A DNA stretch of 64,000 nucleotides from Numida meleagris (Eukaryota > Chordata > Aves > Galliformes > Numididae): the NCBI RefSeq assembly GCF_002078875.1, contig NC_034424.1, forward strand, positions 6,817,299 to 6,881,298, in the 5' to 3' direction. Position 1 is the stretch's first letter; each line of letters opens with the position of its first letter. Below the pieces are notes generated by a model that was not told where the DNA came from, did not search any database, and saw only the letters and a list, made by a program, of their open reading frames with translations. Positions 37,861 to 49,800 of this stretch are shown one piece after another. The translations under genes were made by a program, and so were the position numbers.

Positions 37861-40544
37861 ACGGGGCCAACCACGGCTTCCCCAGCCCCGGACAAGCTCT
37901 CACTCCTTTGCGTCGCTCCGCCGCTCAACAACGAAGTATGGAAAGCCAGGAAGAACGGAGGAATGCGAAACGGAACGGAATCCTGACTTTTCTTCCCAGA
38001 TCGGCGCCCAGCAGAGAGCGGACGGCGCGGCTGGGGCAGGGGGAGCTCGCAGCCCGCGGGGCTCGCCGGCTGCCAGAGAGCAAACACAGCACTCCAACAT
38101 CTGCCCCTCCCGCCCCAGTTCCCAGCAGTTAAATTTTAAGAGCGGAATGAAAAGGGATTTGCAAAGTTCCTCAGGCAGAAGAGGGGGAAAAAAAAAAAAT
38201 TAATTTAGAAGGGGGGAGGAAAAGGTTTAATTTGAAGTTTAATTTAGTTCTCTCAGCACAAAGGTTTCTTGCTTCTCTTGCTCAGGACTCAGCCCTGGGA
38301 GGAGGGCCTGTCTGGGCAGGAGGTGCAACGCCTTAGAAGTGGCTTTAAAGGTTTGGATTCTGCTGCCTGGGGGCTGTGGTTTAGGGGGCTCTGCAGGTTC
38401 AGCATCACCACCCCCCGGGAGCCCCCGCTTATGTGCTGGATGCACTGCAGGGTGGGCCTGCATCCAAATCTCCCCAATTTGGGAGGGCCTGAATAGCAGC
38501 GGGGGGGCTCAGTTGTTCAGAATCAGCCCATCTCAGGCATTTCTCTCTTTCTAAAAGACAAAAATAGTTTGTTTTCAAGAGAGAGCCCAAACTCCTCCAC
38601 CGACCACTCCATATAACCACAGAGATGCAGACGAGCCAAAACTGCTCGCGTTGGGGCGTTGCTGTCTGGTGGGATGGAGCCATTTCACCTGTGCATGCTA
38701 ATTACAAACACGACCTTTGGGTTAGAGGAGACCCCGAGCAGACACCGTGTCCTGGAGGGATGTGCAGGGCACTGCTGTGCTATGGTTCCCCTGAGCATCG
38801 GGGTCGGACGGAGCTGAAGAGCCAGAATGAGGGAGGTGCATGTTTCTGATGGTCAGCATAATGCAAAGGGAACGTAACCAGCTTAATCCTTCCCCTTAGA
38901 CTAATTATAAAAAATAAAGGGGTGCCCCGGTTTGCATGCGCCAGCTGGAGTTTTCTAGGTCATATAAAACATCACGGAGAATGCACAGATGAAGCAGCCA
39001 AGCGTGCTGCAGGATTGCAGCTGATCACACTGCCTGCATGATGCTGCAAGCACGTGCCACCACCCTGCCGTGCCTGCACGGGCGTGCACGGAGCCTGCTT
39101 CGCTCTGCCCTGCATTGCAACCTGAGTTTGATCCTGGAAAGCACCACCACTGCACGACCCTAAGTGGAGTGGATCTGGCACCGTTTGGAGCTTTTCTGAG
39201 CTCCGGCCTCAGCACCCCCACCCCCACCCCGTGCCTCAGTTTTCCCATGTGTTGGGGCCCTTGTTCTCAGGTTCTGGATTGCCACCGTGTGTGGTCCTCA
39301 GGGCAGCCCGCAGTGGGGTGGCAGAGGGAGGTGGCCGCGTGCTGGCCGGCCACAGGCCACTGAGTGACGGGGCGTGCTCAGAGCCGGCCAGCAGCACTCT
39401 GGGCATGGAACCGTTTGCAGAGGGCAGCCAGCAAGTGCAGCCAGTCCCAGTGCTGTGTTTGCTCAGAGCAGCGCCCTGGCCTGCCCAGCCGATGTGGGAG
39501 ATTATGTCAGCAGCTGCAAGAAAAAAAAAGAGGTGATAAAATAGAACTTGTGTCTGGGGCAGCCTTCCCCCTCCTGGGGTGCAAGCTATGAGGTCTGCGC
39601 AGGGCTGGAGCCAGCTGGGGGCTGGAGATGTATGCTCTTGTTACTGCCCCGGGGAAGGCTGCTCCTGGTCTGGTTACAGCACGTGGCACGGGCTGGGTAT
39701 GGTGAATAATGCCCCATTTATCCGTGCACACCCTGGGGGGGTCAGATGGAGCCACATGGAGCTGCCAGACACCCACCCAGCCAAGGCTGCACCGCGCTGC
39801 AGGGCTACGTGTCACCGAGTGCCACCCCCAGCAAGGAGCTGGCACGAATGCAGGGTTTGGCACTCACCTGCTCCGTGCTCCAGTGCTGTGCTGTGGGTTT
39901 CTGCTGGCAGAACAGCGCTCAGGTCGTAGAAATCAGCATTTCATAGGTGGTGTGTGCTGGAGAGCTTCCCTGAGACTGAATGGCACCGACAGGGACAGGG
40001 TTTGTGCCGGGCAGGGGGTGACACCCGGCTGAGCTGCACCTTTCCAACCGCAGCCAGAAGAGCAGGAAAAAACGTTATTATGAATTCAGTAGTACGGCAG
40101 CTCACAGTGGCATCTCTGGGATGAAACCTTCCCTCTCCTCCAAAAATGCCTCGGGCAATTTGTAAGCAAGGCAGTGATTTTCATTTCATTGCTCCGGAAA
40201 ATGCCCCTGCACGCAGTGCCGGGTGGGATTCGGGAACGTGATCCAAAGCAATGAATGAAAGCAGTGAAAAATCACCCGCTCCATTCTCGGCCACCCCAGC
40301 GGGAGAGGGGCAGCTGCAGAGGAACAGCTGCCGGGAGCTGCCCAGGCTGAGCCCTGCTGGGTCTGAGGCTGCAGGGTGGGAGCAGCTGGGTGCTGTGGTT
40401 CTGGGTGGGCTGTGGGTGCCGACCATCAGAAAGGACCCATCCCCGCGAGCCCAACACCCCATAGAAGCCTGACACAAAACCCAGCCCTTTCCCGTGGGAT
40501 TCCTGGTGATAAAAACCACGGCTGCCAAAGGAAAGAAAAGGAGC
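37861..40544. other. SARDH-VAV2 intergenic region
   Basis: About 2.7 kb between the SARDH 5' end and the proposed VAV2 poly(A) site. The first 250 bp are CpG-containing and could belong to the SARDH promoter. No coding exon or CR1 copy is recognised. Confidence 0.55.
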
Positions 40545-40561
40545 TATCAGCAAAATTACAC

Positions 40562-40567
40562 TTTATT
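40562..40567 (-). terminator. VAV2: Candidate VAV2 polyadenylation signal
   Basis: AATAAA on the - strand in an AATAATAATAAAG context. Cleavage would be expected 10-30 bases further on, near 40540. I saw no other AATAAA or ATTAAA on that strand between here and the stop codon. Confidence 0.5.
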
Positions 40568-41199
40568 ATTATTATTTTTTTTCTCATGGTGGGATTTACT
40601 TGGATGTATTGTAACTTAAAAAGGTCTGGAAGAACCACATGCAAAAGGGTTTCTAAGTAGCAGCTAAAGATCCTATCCCAGCATTACAAGCTACTCCGAA
40701 TGGTTTCCAAATGGCCAGCTAGAAACTATCCCATAAACAAACAGTTTTACCTTTCGACCCCTCCACCCGAGCCCATCCTACCCCGTTAGTGCAGTGCAAA
40801 GGAAAAACCCAAGGAATTTACATATTATTTTCCAACGCATCCCATTGCAATTTCAAATGTTCCGCGACGAACTAAAATATATATACAATTTTCTCGCCAT
40901 CATTAAAAAAAAAAAAAAAAAAAACCAAACCACACGTTTCCCCTCTTATTCACAGATATATATCGTGGCAAATGGCTGAATAATTACTTACAAACGAAAA
41001 CCTTTTTTTTTTTTTTTTTTTTAAAAACAAGTTTCTTACAACAGTAAACACGAGAGGGAGACCTTCCTGGGGACTGGGGGGGGAGAGTGGGGCTGGGGGG
41101 CTGTGCAGGAGATGCCAGGCACGCACCTTCTGCAGGGGGAGCACCGTGCCCTCCTGCGGGGATGCGCACACTGCAGGCGCAGGGAATCCATCTCAGATT

Positions 41200-41216
41200 G
41201 GGGGGGGGGGGGGGGG
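41200..41216. repeat. G17 homopolymer
   Basis: Seventeen G on the + strand, so C17 in the VAV2 transcript. Its length may be unreliable in an assembly. Confidence 0.8.
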
Positions 41217-41926
41217 TGGCATAGGGCTTTAAAAGCATCTGAGGCAGAGACCTCTGGCCACCAGTTGTTCTCCGGTCTGTGCGTGTCTCGCCCACCTTAG
41301 ACGTGCTCTCAGTTACACCAGAGTTGGGGAAAGCCGAGCACGGCCCTTCACGCCGCAGCAGGGCGCTGCCTGCTCCTCTCTTGCTGCGCCCTGAACTTTT
41401 CCGTTGCAGAGCACAAACCGTTCAGCTCCTTTAGCAAACAGGGCCCCTTGGACACATCCCAAGCTGAGCACTAACGGCTGGCCTGGAAGAGGTTAGCACC
41501 GAACAGTACCTTGGTAAAGCCCCGAGCCCTGCACCGTGCTCCCTCACCCTGCCGAGCACTGCTGTGCTGAGCCCAAGGAACCCAACACATTCCCAGCCCT
41601 ACCCGGAGCTCCGGGCAGCACGCTGACCTGGCTCTGGGCTTCTCACTGAGCAACGCAGCCGAGTTCCCAAGTGAACGCGCTGCCCTTTCCAACGGGAACC
41701 CCAGGCTCTCCTATGTCATCTCTCAAGCTCCGCTGGCAGCAAGGCTGGGATGTGGCTGCAGCAGCAGTGCACAGTGCTGGCATCCCCCAGGGCTGCGCTA
41801 GCACCGTGCCCACCTGCAGTGCCAGGGGACAGCTTCGGGCACAGCAGCAGCTCCAAATGTCACTTATGCGCAGAGACAGGAGGGCGTTTCTCGGGACTCA
41901 GAGATAGGCAAGTTGTTCCTCGCCGC

Positions 41927-41958
41927 AAACACACACACACACACAAACACATACACAC
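41927..41958. repeat. (CA)n microsatellite in the VAV2 3' UTR
   Basis: A short CA run with two interruptions, within the proposed VAV2 3' UTR. Confidence 0.85.
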
Positions 41959-43119
41959 AGACATGTATTTGTTCAAAACAGCACTTTGGAAGGAAATTCT
42001 GGAGCTGGGTGGCAAAGGCAGTGCCCGGCAAAAGATGCCAGCCCAGCTCTCCACCCAGCAGCTCCGCCTGTGCTTTACAGGCTGCAATGTGGGAAGAGCA
42101 GACTGGGATGGATGGAACTCAGGACAAAGTGGCAATGCACAGACAGACGGACCTTTCCTTGACAGCAGCAGCGGTAACAGCCTGTGGGAGGAAGAGAGGG
42201 GGCAACGCTCACAGCCCCCCAAAGTGCACACAGCTGGAGAAGAAGAGATGCTTGCACAATGCACTGAGATAAATCAGGACTTGATACCATAGCCCTTACT
42301 CATGTGGGTTGGCCCCACTGAGCTCGGTGAGGTGGGACGCGTACGGCTGCAGAAGAATGGACCTCGCTGAGGTGCTCAATCCACGCTCCCATCCGCTCCT
42401 CTGCGGGGACCCGGTGCCCCGTGGCCTCCAAAACCCACGTGTGGCAAGGCACACCTCCGGCCCTGCAACGCCGGGAGCTCGCCCAGAGTCCTGGGCTGCC
42501 CCATTCACCCCCAGCAGGGCAGTGGGGCCAGGAGGGGATGTGAGGAAAGGGGCTCGGGATGCCCATGGGGCTTTTCTCCCTCCCACGTCCGTGGTCCAGC
42601 TGCACTCCCTGGCTCACAGTTGCCATCCTTTAGGGATGAGCTGCTCCGTTCCTGGTCCCAAGGTGCATCCTGACACGATGCAGCCGCTGTCCCCAACCCG
42701 AGCCCCGCGCGCTCACCCCTGCAACCCCAGGCACAGCCCAGGCTTTCAGGCTTCACCATTTTAAAACACTTTTAGGAAAAAAAAAACAGAAAGGTCCGGA
42801 CATCCCCCTGGGGGGCACCACACAGAGTCCCTCCGCTCTGTCCATTCAGGGGAGCGCAGCTCTCCCAGGAGCAGCCGCCACACAAACGTCATCCGACAGA
42901 CCACGAATCTTCTACAGACGGGACAGGGCCGGGGCTGGCGGCACCTCGACGCACACACACACGCTGTACAGAGGAACAGATTTACTACAGAGTCTGGGGA
43001 GAGCGGTGGTGCTCCCGGCAGTGCTGGCGGGCGTGGGGCCGGGCTGCTGGGGCAGCAGCGTGTGGTCTGCAGAGGATCGCTCTGGGCACTCGACGACTTT
43101 CCATTGGGCGTCCCCAGCA

Positions 43120-43851
43120 TCATTGCACCCCTTCCTCTTCCACGTATGTCGAGGGAAACCAGCCGACCTGCGGGGAGATGGGGAGCTGAGCGGTGGGGAG
43201 CAGCAGGGAGCTCCTGTCCCACTTTTGGGACTGCTCCTCCACCACCACACGCTGTACCCTGAGACCCGTGAGCACCAGACGCAGTCACATGGCAGTGATG
43301 GGGAGGTGATGCAGCTCTTAGATGCAGCTGCTACCACCAAGATTTGCACAGTTACCCAGAGCTTGCAACTGTACATTGCCTTGGTGTGTGGCTGCAGTAA
43401 AGAGGGGATCAGGAATGTGTCCCCAGTGCTGCAAACCCCATGGGATATCCGGGCAAGCCATCAGCTTGCTGCTTTCCCCCCTGACCACCAAGCCTTCCAC
43501 TTGCAGAACCACATGGTTAGTGGGCATGGAGGGGATGGGTCAATGGTTGGACTAGATGATCTTAGTGGTCTTTTCCAATGCTAACAATTCTTACATTCTA
43601 CGATTAGTTCCCTTGCAAGCGAGCTTGAGGAAGAGCAGATCTGGACATCACATGGACCACGTGGTAGAAAGGAGATGGGACACCAACTGCACGTACCCTC
43701 CCATTGGTTTCCCCCTTCCACCAGCCCTGGTCGCCGCCGATCCTGCTGTAGATCTTCACCACGTCACCCTCTCGCAGCGACAGCTCCCGCATGTCCCGCG
43801 CCGCAAAGTTGTAGCGTGCCACCGCTGTCCCTATGACCCGTGGGGTGAACA
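43120..43851 (-). CDS. VAV2: VAV2 C-terminal SH3 exons
   Basis: Exon 43851-43697 encodes [20 protein letters not shown] to WWKGETNGR. The last coding exon, 43167-43120, encodes [15 protein letters not shown] and TGA. The intron between them carries a CR1 end. Confidence 0.95.
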
Positions 43852-46800
43852 CTGCACGGGGACAAAGCAAAGTGTTGGGATTATCCCCCACCACGTTGAG
43901 CAGCCGAAGCCTGGGGAAAGCTCCGTGGGGTTCAACCTGGGTTTCCCAACGTGGTGCTGGCTCCCATTGCAATGCCATGAGCCGGATCAGCTCTGGTCTC
44001 ATTTAAAATGGGGTGGTCAGGGGTAAAGTGGATCCTGCTGGGCTCATAGAGTCCCACGGTCAGAGCTGGGACAGCCCCCTTGGCTGTCCAGGAGAGGCTG
44101 GGACCCCTCGGTAGGGATCGCTGGGGCAATTTGGTGAGAAGGGAAGGCGGTGGCGAAAGGAAAGAGTTCAAAGGAATCGACAGTTATTCGTGATGGAACC
44201 ATGGAAAAACCCCTTTCCACCATTTATAGCTCCCAACATCTGACAGGACCACTCTGCCAAGAGGGGTTTGACAAGTCAGCTTGTGTTTGAACTATCTCAA
44301 AACTGAGACTGGATTTTCCTAGAGATGTTGAGCAGTGGATCTCCATTGCTTTGGGTAGGGAAGTACAGGGTACGGGGAGGAGGTTGCTGGAGAACTGCAC
44401 ACAGAGGAGCAGTGGGGACGGGCTAGAGGAGAAGGGAGAGAGGTACAGGACAGGCCCCATCACCACAGGGTATTCTGGGCAAGCGGGGTGGGGAGAAGGT
44501 TCTTTTTGTGGAGTATGCAAAATGAGAAGGAAAAAAATAAATACCTTGAAGGGACATCAAGTTTTGGTGAAATGACCCTTTTTGTCCCAAGATTTTTGAG
44601 CATTAATTTGTCGGGTTTTTTTAAGGTTTGCAAACCAAGGTTGAACTAAGCTTGAGGAAAAGCTTTGCCCAGATTTCCAGCTCTCGGGATGGAAGGAGAT
44701 GAGGATGGCGATGGAGGCGAGGCGGACACACAGCGTGCAATTGTCCGTCCCCATCAGGCTGGAGAACGGAGCGAGAACCACCACAGCTTTGAGCTCTTTT
44801 ATCAGGAGCTTGCTCAGAGCCCATTCCAGCACAAATTCACAGTTTGTACGCAGTTAAAGGACCCCAAGTTCCCAGTTATGTTCTAACACCCTGAAAAGTT
44901 GCGTTCTTCCCAAACACAGCTTTAGGGAAAACACATGTGGCTTGGTAGATGATTCTCCCTGTCCAGCATAAAGAAAATGCTGACAAATAAAAGCATAAAA
45001 AGGACACATTTTTGCTCTGATCTCTTATAAATAGGGAGGAAGACACTGGTCTGTAATCTATTTAAAGCCAGAACTCCACTGTGGGGAGCTCGAGCCCCAG
45101 ACACGCTTACAGCCCAGGTTTCCCATCCCCTTAGCATGGTTCTCCTGAGCAGGCTGAGATCCAAGAGCTCAAAAACTGCTGGACACTGAGATGTTCTCCT
45201 CATCCAGCAAGGACAACCAGGCTGGAAGATGGTGTGATGCCAATGTTCCTTTGGTGAAACACACGGGATAAGCAAGTCGAGCTTGAAGCACATCACGAGA
45301 TCCCAATGCGCCAAGAGTTTTTCATTAATCTAAGCACCCTTTCTCAATAGCAACAGCTCCAGCTTCTCCCTGCTTTGATTTTTGGAGAGAGCATTCGCTT
45401 TTGGCAAAGCCGTGATTTATTCACTTGTTTCCAGGCTGAGCCCCTGGCAGGGCATGGCCGGGGCCCCCTGAGCTGCCTGCGGGTGCAGAAGGGGCAGTGG
45501 GGACCATGCAGGTCCCACCGTGATGGCCTTCAAGCTGGGGATGCTGCGGGTCTCTCCATGGGATACCTGACCAGAAGGGACTGGAGGAGCTCTGAGAAGA
45601 AAAGTTGAGGCCCTGAGGACTGAGAAAAGAAAAGTTGTAGGAAGCGCAGGAGGCTGCAAAGAGGTTAGAGAGAAACAGAAAGGTGCAGAGCACGCATTAA
45701 AAAGGAAAATTAAAACGAAATAAAAACCATAATGCACAACACTGTAAAAGCCGACGGGGAAACAGAGGGCAACGCATGCAGAGGTCACACGCGCGGGCTC
45801 GGAACTGGGGCAGCCGTGGCAGGTCCAGCCACTGCCCAGGGCACAGGAGTGCACGCAAATGGAAAAGATGTTCCATCAACTTTTAGAAACTATTTCCCAT
45901 GGGTAGCATTTTTATCATATATCGTGGAAAAGGTTTTAGAAGAACACTTTTTCCCCCCCCCCCCATTTCCACTCTCAGCCTTTGAGACAAAAGTGAATGT
46001 TTGGCAATGACACAAATTTTGCTCTCCGTTTGCTCCGATTTCAGAGGCTCAGATTTTCCATTTCCCCCATCAGCCCCATTAAAGGAGTCCCTCGGGGATT
46101 CAAACCGCCTCCAGGGACACTGGAACAAGACCCCAAACCCAAGCTGACGTGGACAGGACAGCCACAGTGCACCCCACCAAAGCTGCCACACATCGCTTCG
46201 CACTCAGCAAATCTCTGCTGAGCACAGCGGGACAGCGCAAGGGGGAAGGCAGCAAAGCAACTGCTGGGAGGCTGCAAATCCCCGTTCCTACCGAGCCCAC
46301 GCCCCACAGAACGGGCGAGGTTTCCCATCGGGAGCCCAGCACCGAGGCTGAGATGGGTCCTACCTGGAGAGCGGGTGAAGGTCCTGGAGGTAGAGCGTTC
46401 CCGCGATTTGTACGGGTACTTGAGCGTCGTGTCCAGCTGCTTGAAACTCTCCTTCAGCGAATGGTTCTGGTAGTACTCCACCAGCTCCTGCAAAGCACGG
46501 GGGCACGTGGCCGGGAGACGCTCTGCAGGACGGGCACCAGCCCGCCACGCGCCCCATAGGGCTTCAAGGACATACCAACAAGCTTTCAAACTTCTTGGCT
46601 TCCGTGATGTGGATCCAGTTGTCCTTCTCCACCACCTTGATGTGCTTCACTTCCTCGTTGAACCTGCGACAGGAGGCAAAGACGCTCAACAAAACGCGTG
46701 CTCGCGCTCTGGGGCCGCTCCCCGTGTGCCCCACGAGGTTGCACTCACTTGATGCTGATGGCAAAGCGCTCGGCCTCGGCCGGCCGCTCGCGGATCAGGT

Positions 46801-49800
46801 AGGTGCCGCTGACGTGGGCCTTCAGCAGGTTGTCCGTCTGCTGCCGCTCCATGTTCCCTGCGAACCTGAGCCAGAGGGGCTGAGCATCCCGCGCTCCTCG
46901 GGGCCAGCTGCCTCCCCAGGGCGTTTGTGATCTAGGATTCTGCTTCTTTCAAGCACTGGGGTATTTTAGGCAAAAAGGCGCATCTCTCTTATTAAGGGTG
47001 TGAAGGTTGGGCAAGTAGAGAAACAGATCCGATCCAGCCTTCACAGGAAGGATCAAAAGCGCTCAGCCACTGCCGCTGAATAAAGAGTAATGGGCAACGC
47101 AGTTTGAAGGGCATTCCAAGCAATGGAACATCCCCTACAAGGACAGGCTGAGGTCAGGATGCACCCTGTAGGTGTCCCTGCTCACTGCAGGGAGTTGGAC
47201 CAGATGGCCTTTAAAGGTCCCTTCCGACTTCAATGGTCCTGTGATTCAAAGTCCCTCATGTTTCCAGGACACCTAGAAAACCCCACTGGGTGGGAATTGG
47301 TCCCTGGTGGAAGGAGGCTTCAGTGGGAGCTGGAATAACTTAGACTCATGGCAATTTAAACCCATTAATTTAAAACCCTGGGTGGTGCCAGCGGGAAGAA
47401 GCACGGGGAAAGGGAAGCACCACCTCTCCTGCCAAGGCAGGAATTGCATCTTCCATTCCCAAGTCATTTTCTCAACAACGAAATCCCCACGGACACTGTG
47501 CATTTCAAGGCCAGGACACCAAGGTGCACTCACAGCTCGATGTTGGCACAGGCTGATGACAAAGCAACAATTCAAACCAAAGCTGACACATCGCAGTGCC
47601 ACTCACCATGGGTACACCGTGTAGTCGATCTCCCGCGACGGCGGACGGCTGTTGGGAGGCTGCAAAGAGAGCACTGCTCATTACTGCCCAGCACCTAACG
47701 AGGTGCTCCTATCCACGGGAAGGGTTCTGCCTGCCAGGCAGCTTCAGAACCAACAGCTCTGGGGGTGCAGGGCAGTGTTAAGGACGAGTGCTTCTCCCTC
47801 TCAGCCTCCCCACCCAAAATAGCTGTGGATGCACGTGCTATGTTTCTTCATTTATTTAAGCCTTTTTCGACTGGGAATTAAGCTGACAGCACTGCTGCAT
47901 GTAGCGAAAAAGGGCTGGGGAGAGCCAAAGGCCCCTTCAGGGCACCTCATGCTCCCCCTGGAAGGCAGCAGGAACCCCTCTCAACTGGCCCATGGCCACA
48001 CACGTACCCTGGCATCCACGGGGCAGGGCTTGACAGACGAGCTGGGAAAGTAACCCGACTTCTTGGTCTGCAGCAGCCGCCCCTGCAGAGCACAGAGCTG
48101 GGGATCAGCAGGGTGCACAGAGGAACAACACCATTGTCACGTAGGGGTGGGGGCAAACCCCAGTGCAGCTCCCAAGCATCGTGCAGCCCCAGCCCATCCC
48201 CGCGCTACAGAAGAGGTGACAGAGGCAAGGGACAGTGCAGATGACAATGGCTTAAAACGTGCCAGGAGCTCCCTGAGGGAAGGGCCCTCACCTCCCACCA
48301 CGGCGAGTCAGGGTCACCCCTTAGCAGCTCGATCACGTCTCCAATTTGGAACGTCAGCACCGGCTTGCCAGGCGGCGCGGGGTTCCCGTGGTAGTTCTGC
48401 ACTGCCACCATTTTAGGACCTGGGGGAGATGCAAAGCAGTCTCGTTGCCTACTCCCTGCTAAGGAAAAGCAAAACGGCGATAACCTCCCACTGCCTGCTG
48501 CTCCTTGTCCTGTGAACCACAAATCGAACAGCAGCGGTAGGCAGGAATTTGGGGCAGAAAGCGTGAAAATGAAAGGGATCAGCAAAATGCTCGCAAACAA
48601 GTGCCCTGTGCTGGACTTCAACAGGGCCCGGAAAGCACCTCTCCACCCCAGCAGTTTGCAGCCAAAGTCCAGTTGTCTTTTAACTAATCACACGTTAAAT
48701 AAGCTACCAAAGTGCAATACAACCACTGTGTTTGTCTTCAGATTGCTTCCCCACCTCTGCTGCCAGCTGCCTCTCCCCACCCAGCGGGAGCACTGCTCTG
48801 GTGCCGTGTTTCCAAACCAGTGATCTGATTCGCTTTCTTTTTGCCAGGCTTGGCTTTCCTTTCGACAGGAAAAGCACAAAAACAAATTGTTCCTTCTCCT
48901 CTGAGACAGAACACTGGCAGGGCAGCCCAGCACTCTGACAAGGCCGGTGTGAAGAAAAATAAAATAAATGCACAAATGAGGCTGCAGCAACCATAGGGAC
49001 TCAGGTTCCCACCAGAGGGCAGCGCGCCATGCGTGGGCATGGGGATGTTCCATCACTACCAAGCTGCTCTGCCAGGGAGAGTGTGGCTAGCTTTGGAGGA
49101 AGTTCTCTATACTCTCCTCTCTCTGAGCAGGGAGTTATTGACAGGCAGTGCAAAAGCCTTGGGGAGCAGGAGGAGAGCCCTGAGCATCCCATCCCATCCT
49201 ATTCCTGCAGCAATCAGCACTTCTGCCCAGTTTCAAAAGGAGCTTTCCCCATCCCATGTGCTCAAGCCTCCATGACACCTTCAGCTACACTCAAGATGCC
49301 CTCTTGCAATGCAGCAATGTCCTTACCAGGTCCGGCACCCAGCAAATCCTGCAAAGAGAGAGGAAAAATTCCCCATGAGGACACAGCAGTCCCAGCTCTC
49401 CTCGCCCAAAGACAACGGGATGGGAAACCTCCCTGGCTTCGTTGGGTGCTGGCACCTCCTGAAGCCCATGGTGCCACAGGGACTGGGCCACTTTTAGCCA
49501 CTGGTCTCCAGTCCTGCCCCCCACAGTTACTGGGACCCCCCTGAGACCGCTGCCAGTGCCCCACCATGAGCTGAGAGCCAGGCCAGGTAAGGACACAGGG
49601 AGGGATGTGGGGAAAGGGCCCTCAAACAACGTACCTGGTCAGCTGAAGAACCTGCAAGAGAAATGTTGAAATAGGCCATTAGTACATCAGGCAGCAAACC
49701 CATTTTCTGCTTCTCTTGATGCCACGAGGATCCATACAGCAGCATCGACACCTGACCAAGGAGGGGCACGGGGTCACTCCTCAGCTCAACACTTGGTGGG

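Larger units (their letters stand above)
40545..43119 (-). other. VAV2: VAV2 3' UTR, proposed
   Basis: The VAV2 stop codon is at 43122-43120. The first - strand AATAAA that I find downstream is at 40567-40562, giving a UTR of about 2.6 kb. The segment holds a (CA)n tract, a C17 run and a matched A20/U20 pair (41022-41003 and 40924-40905). No splice sites or competing gene are seen. Confidence 0.5.

Noticed and set aside
36973..37986. 337-codon + strand open frame
   Set aside because: It is antisense to the SARDH start exon and intron, in GC-rich DNA. It has no family resemblance or splice support.
37861..40544. Possible extra gene between SARDH and VAV2
   Set aside because: No open frame shows conserved protein, and no exon-like splice pair was found.
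46858..46865. Alternative acceptor at the inner AG of the VAV2 SH2 exon
   Set aside because: Using it would drop eight bases and break the [10 protein letters not shown] frame. The outer AG at 46867-46866 restores it exactly.
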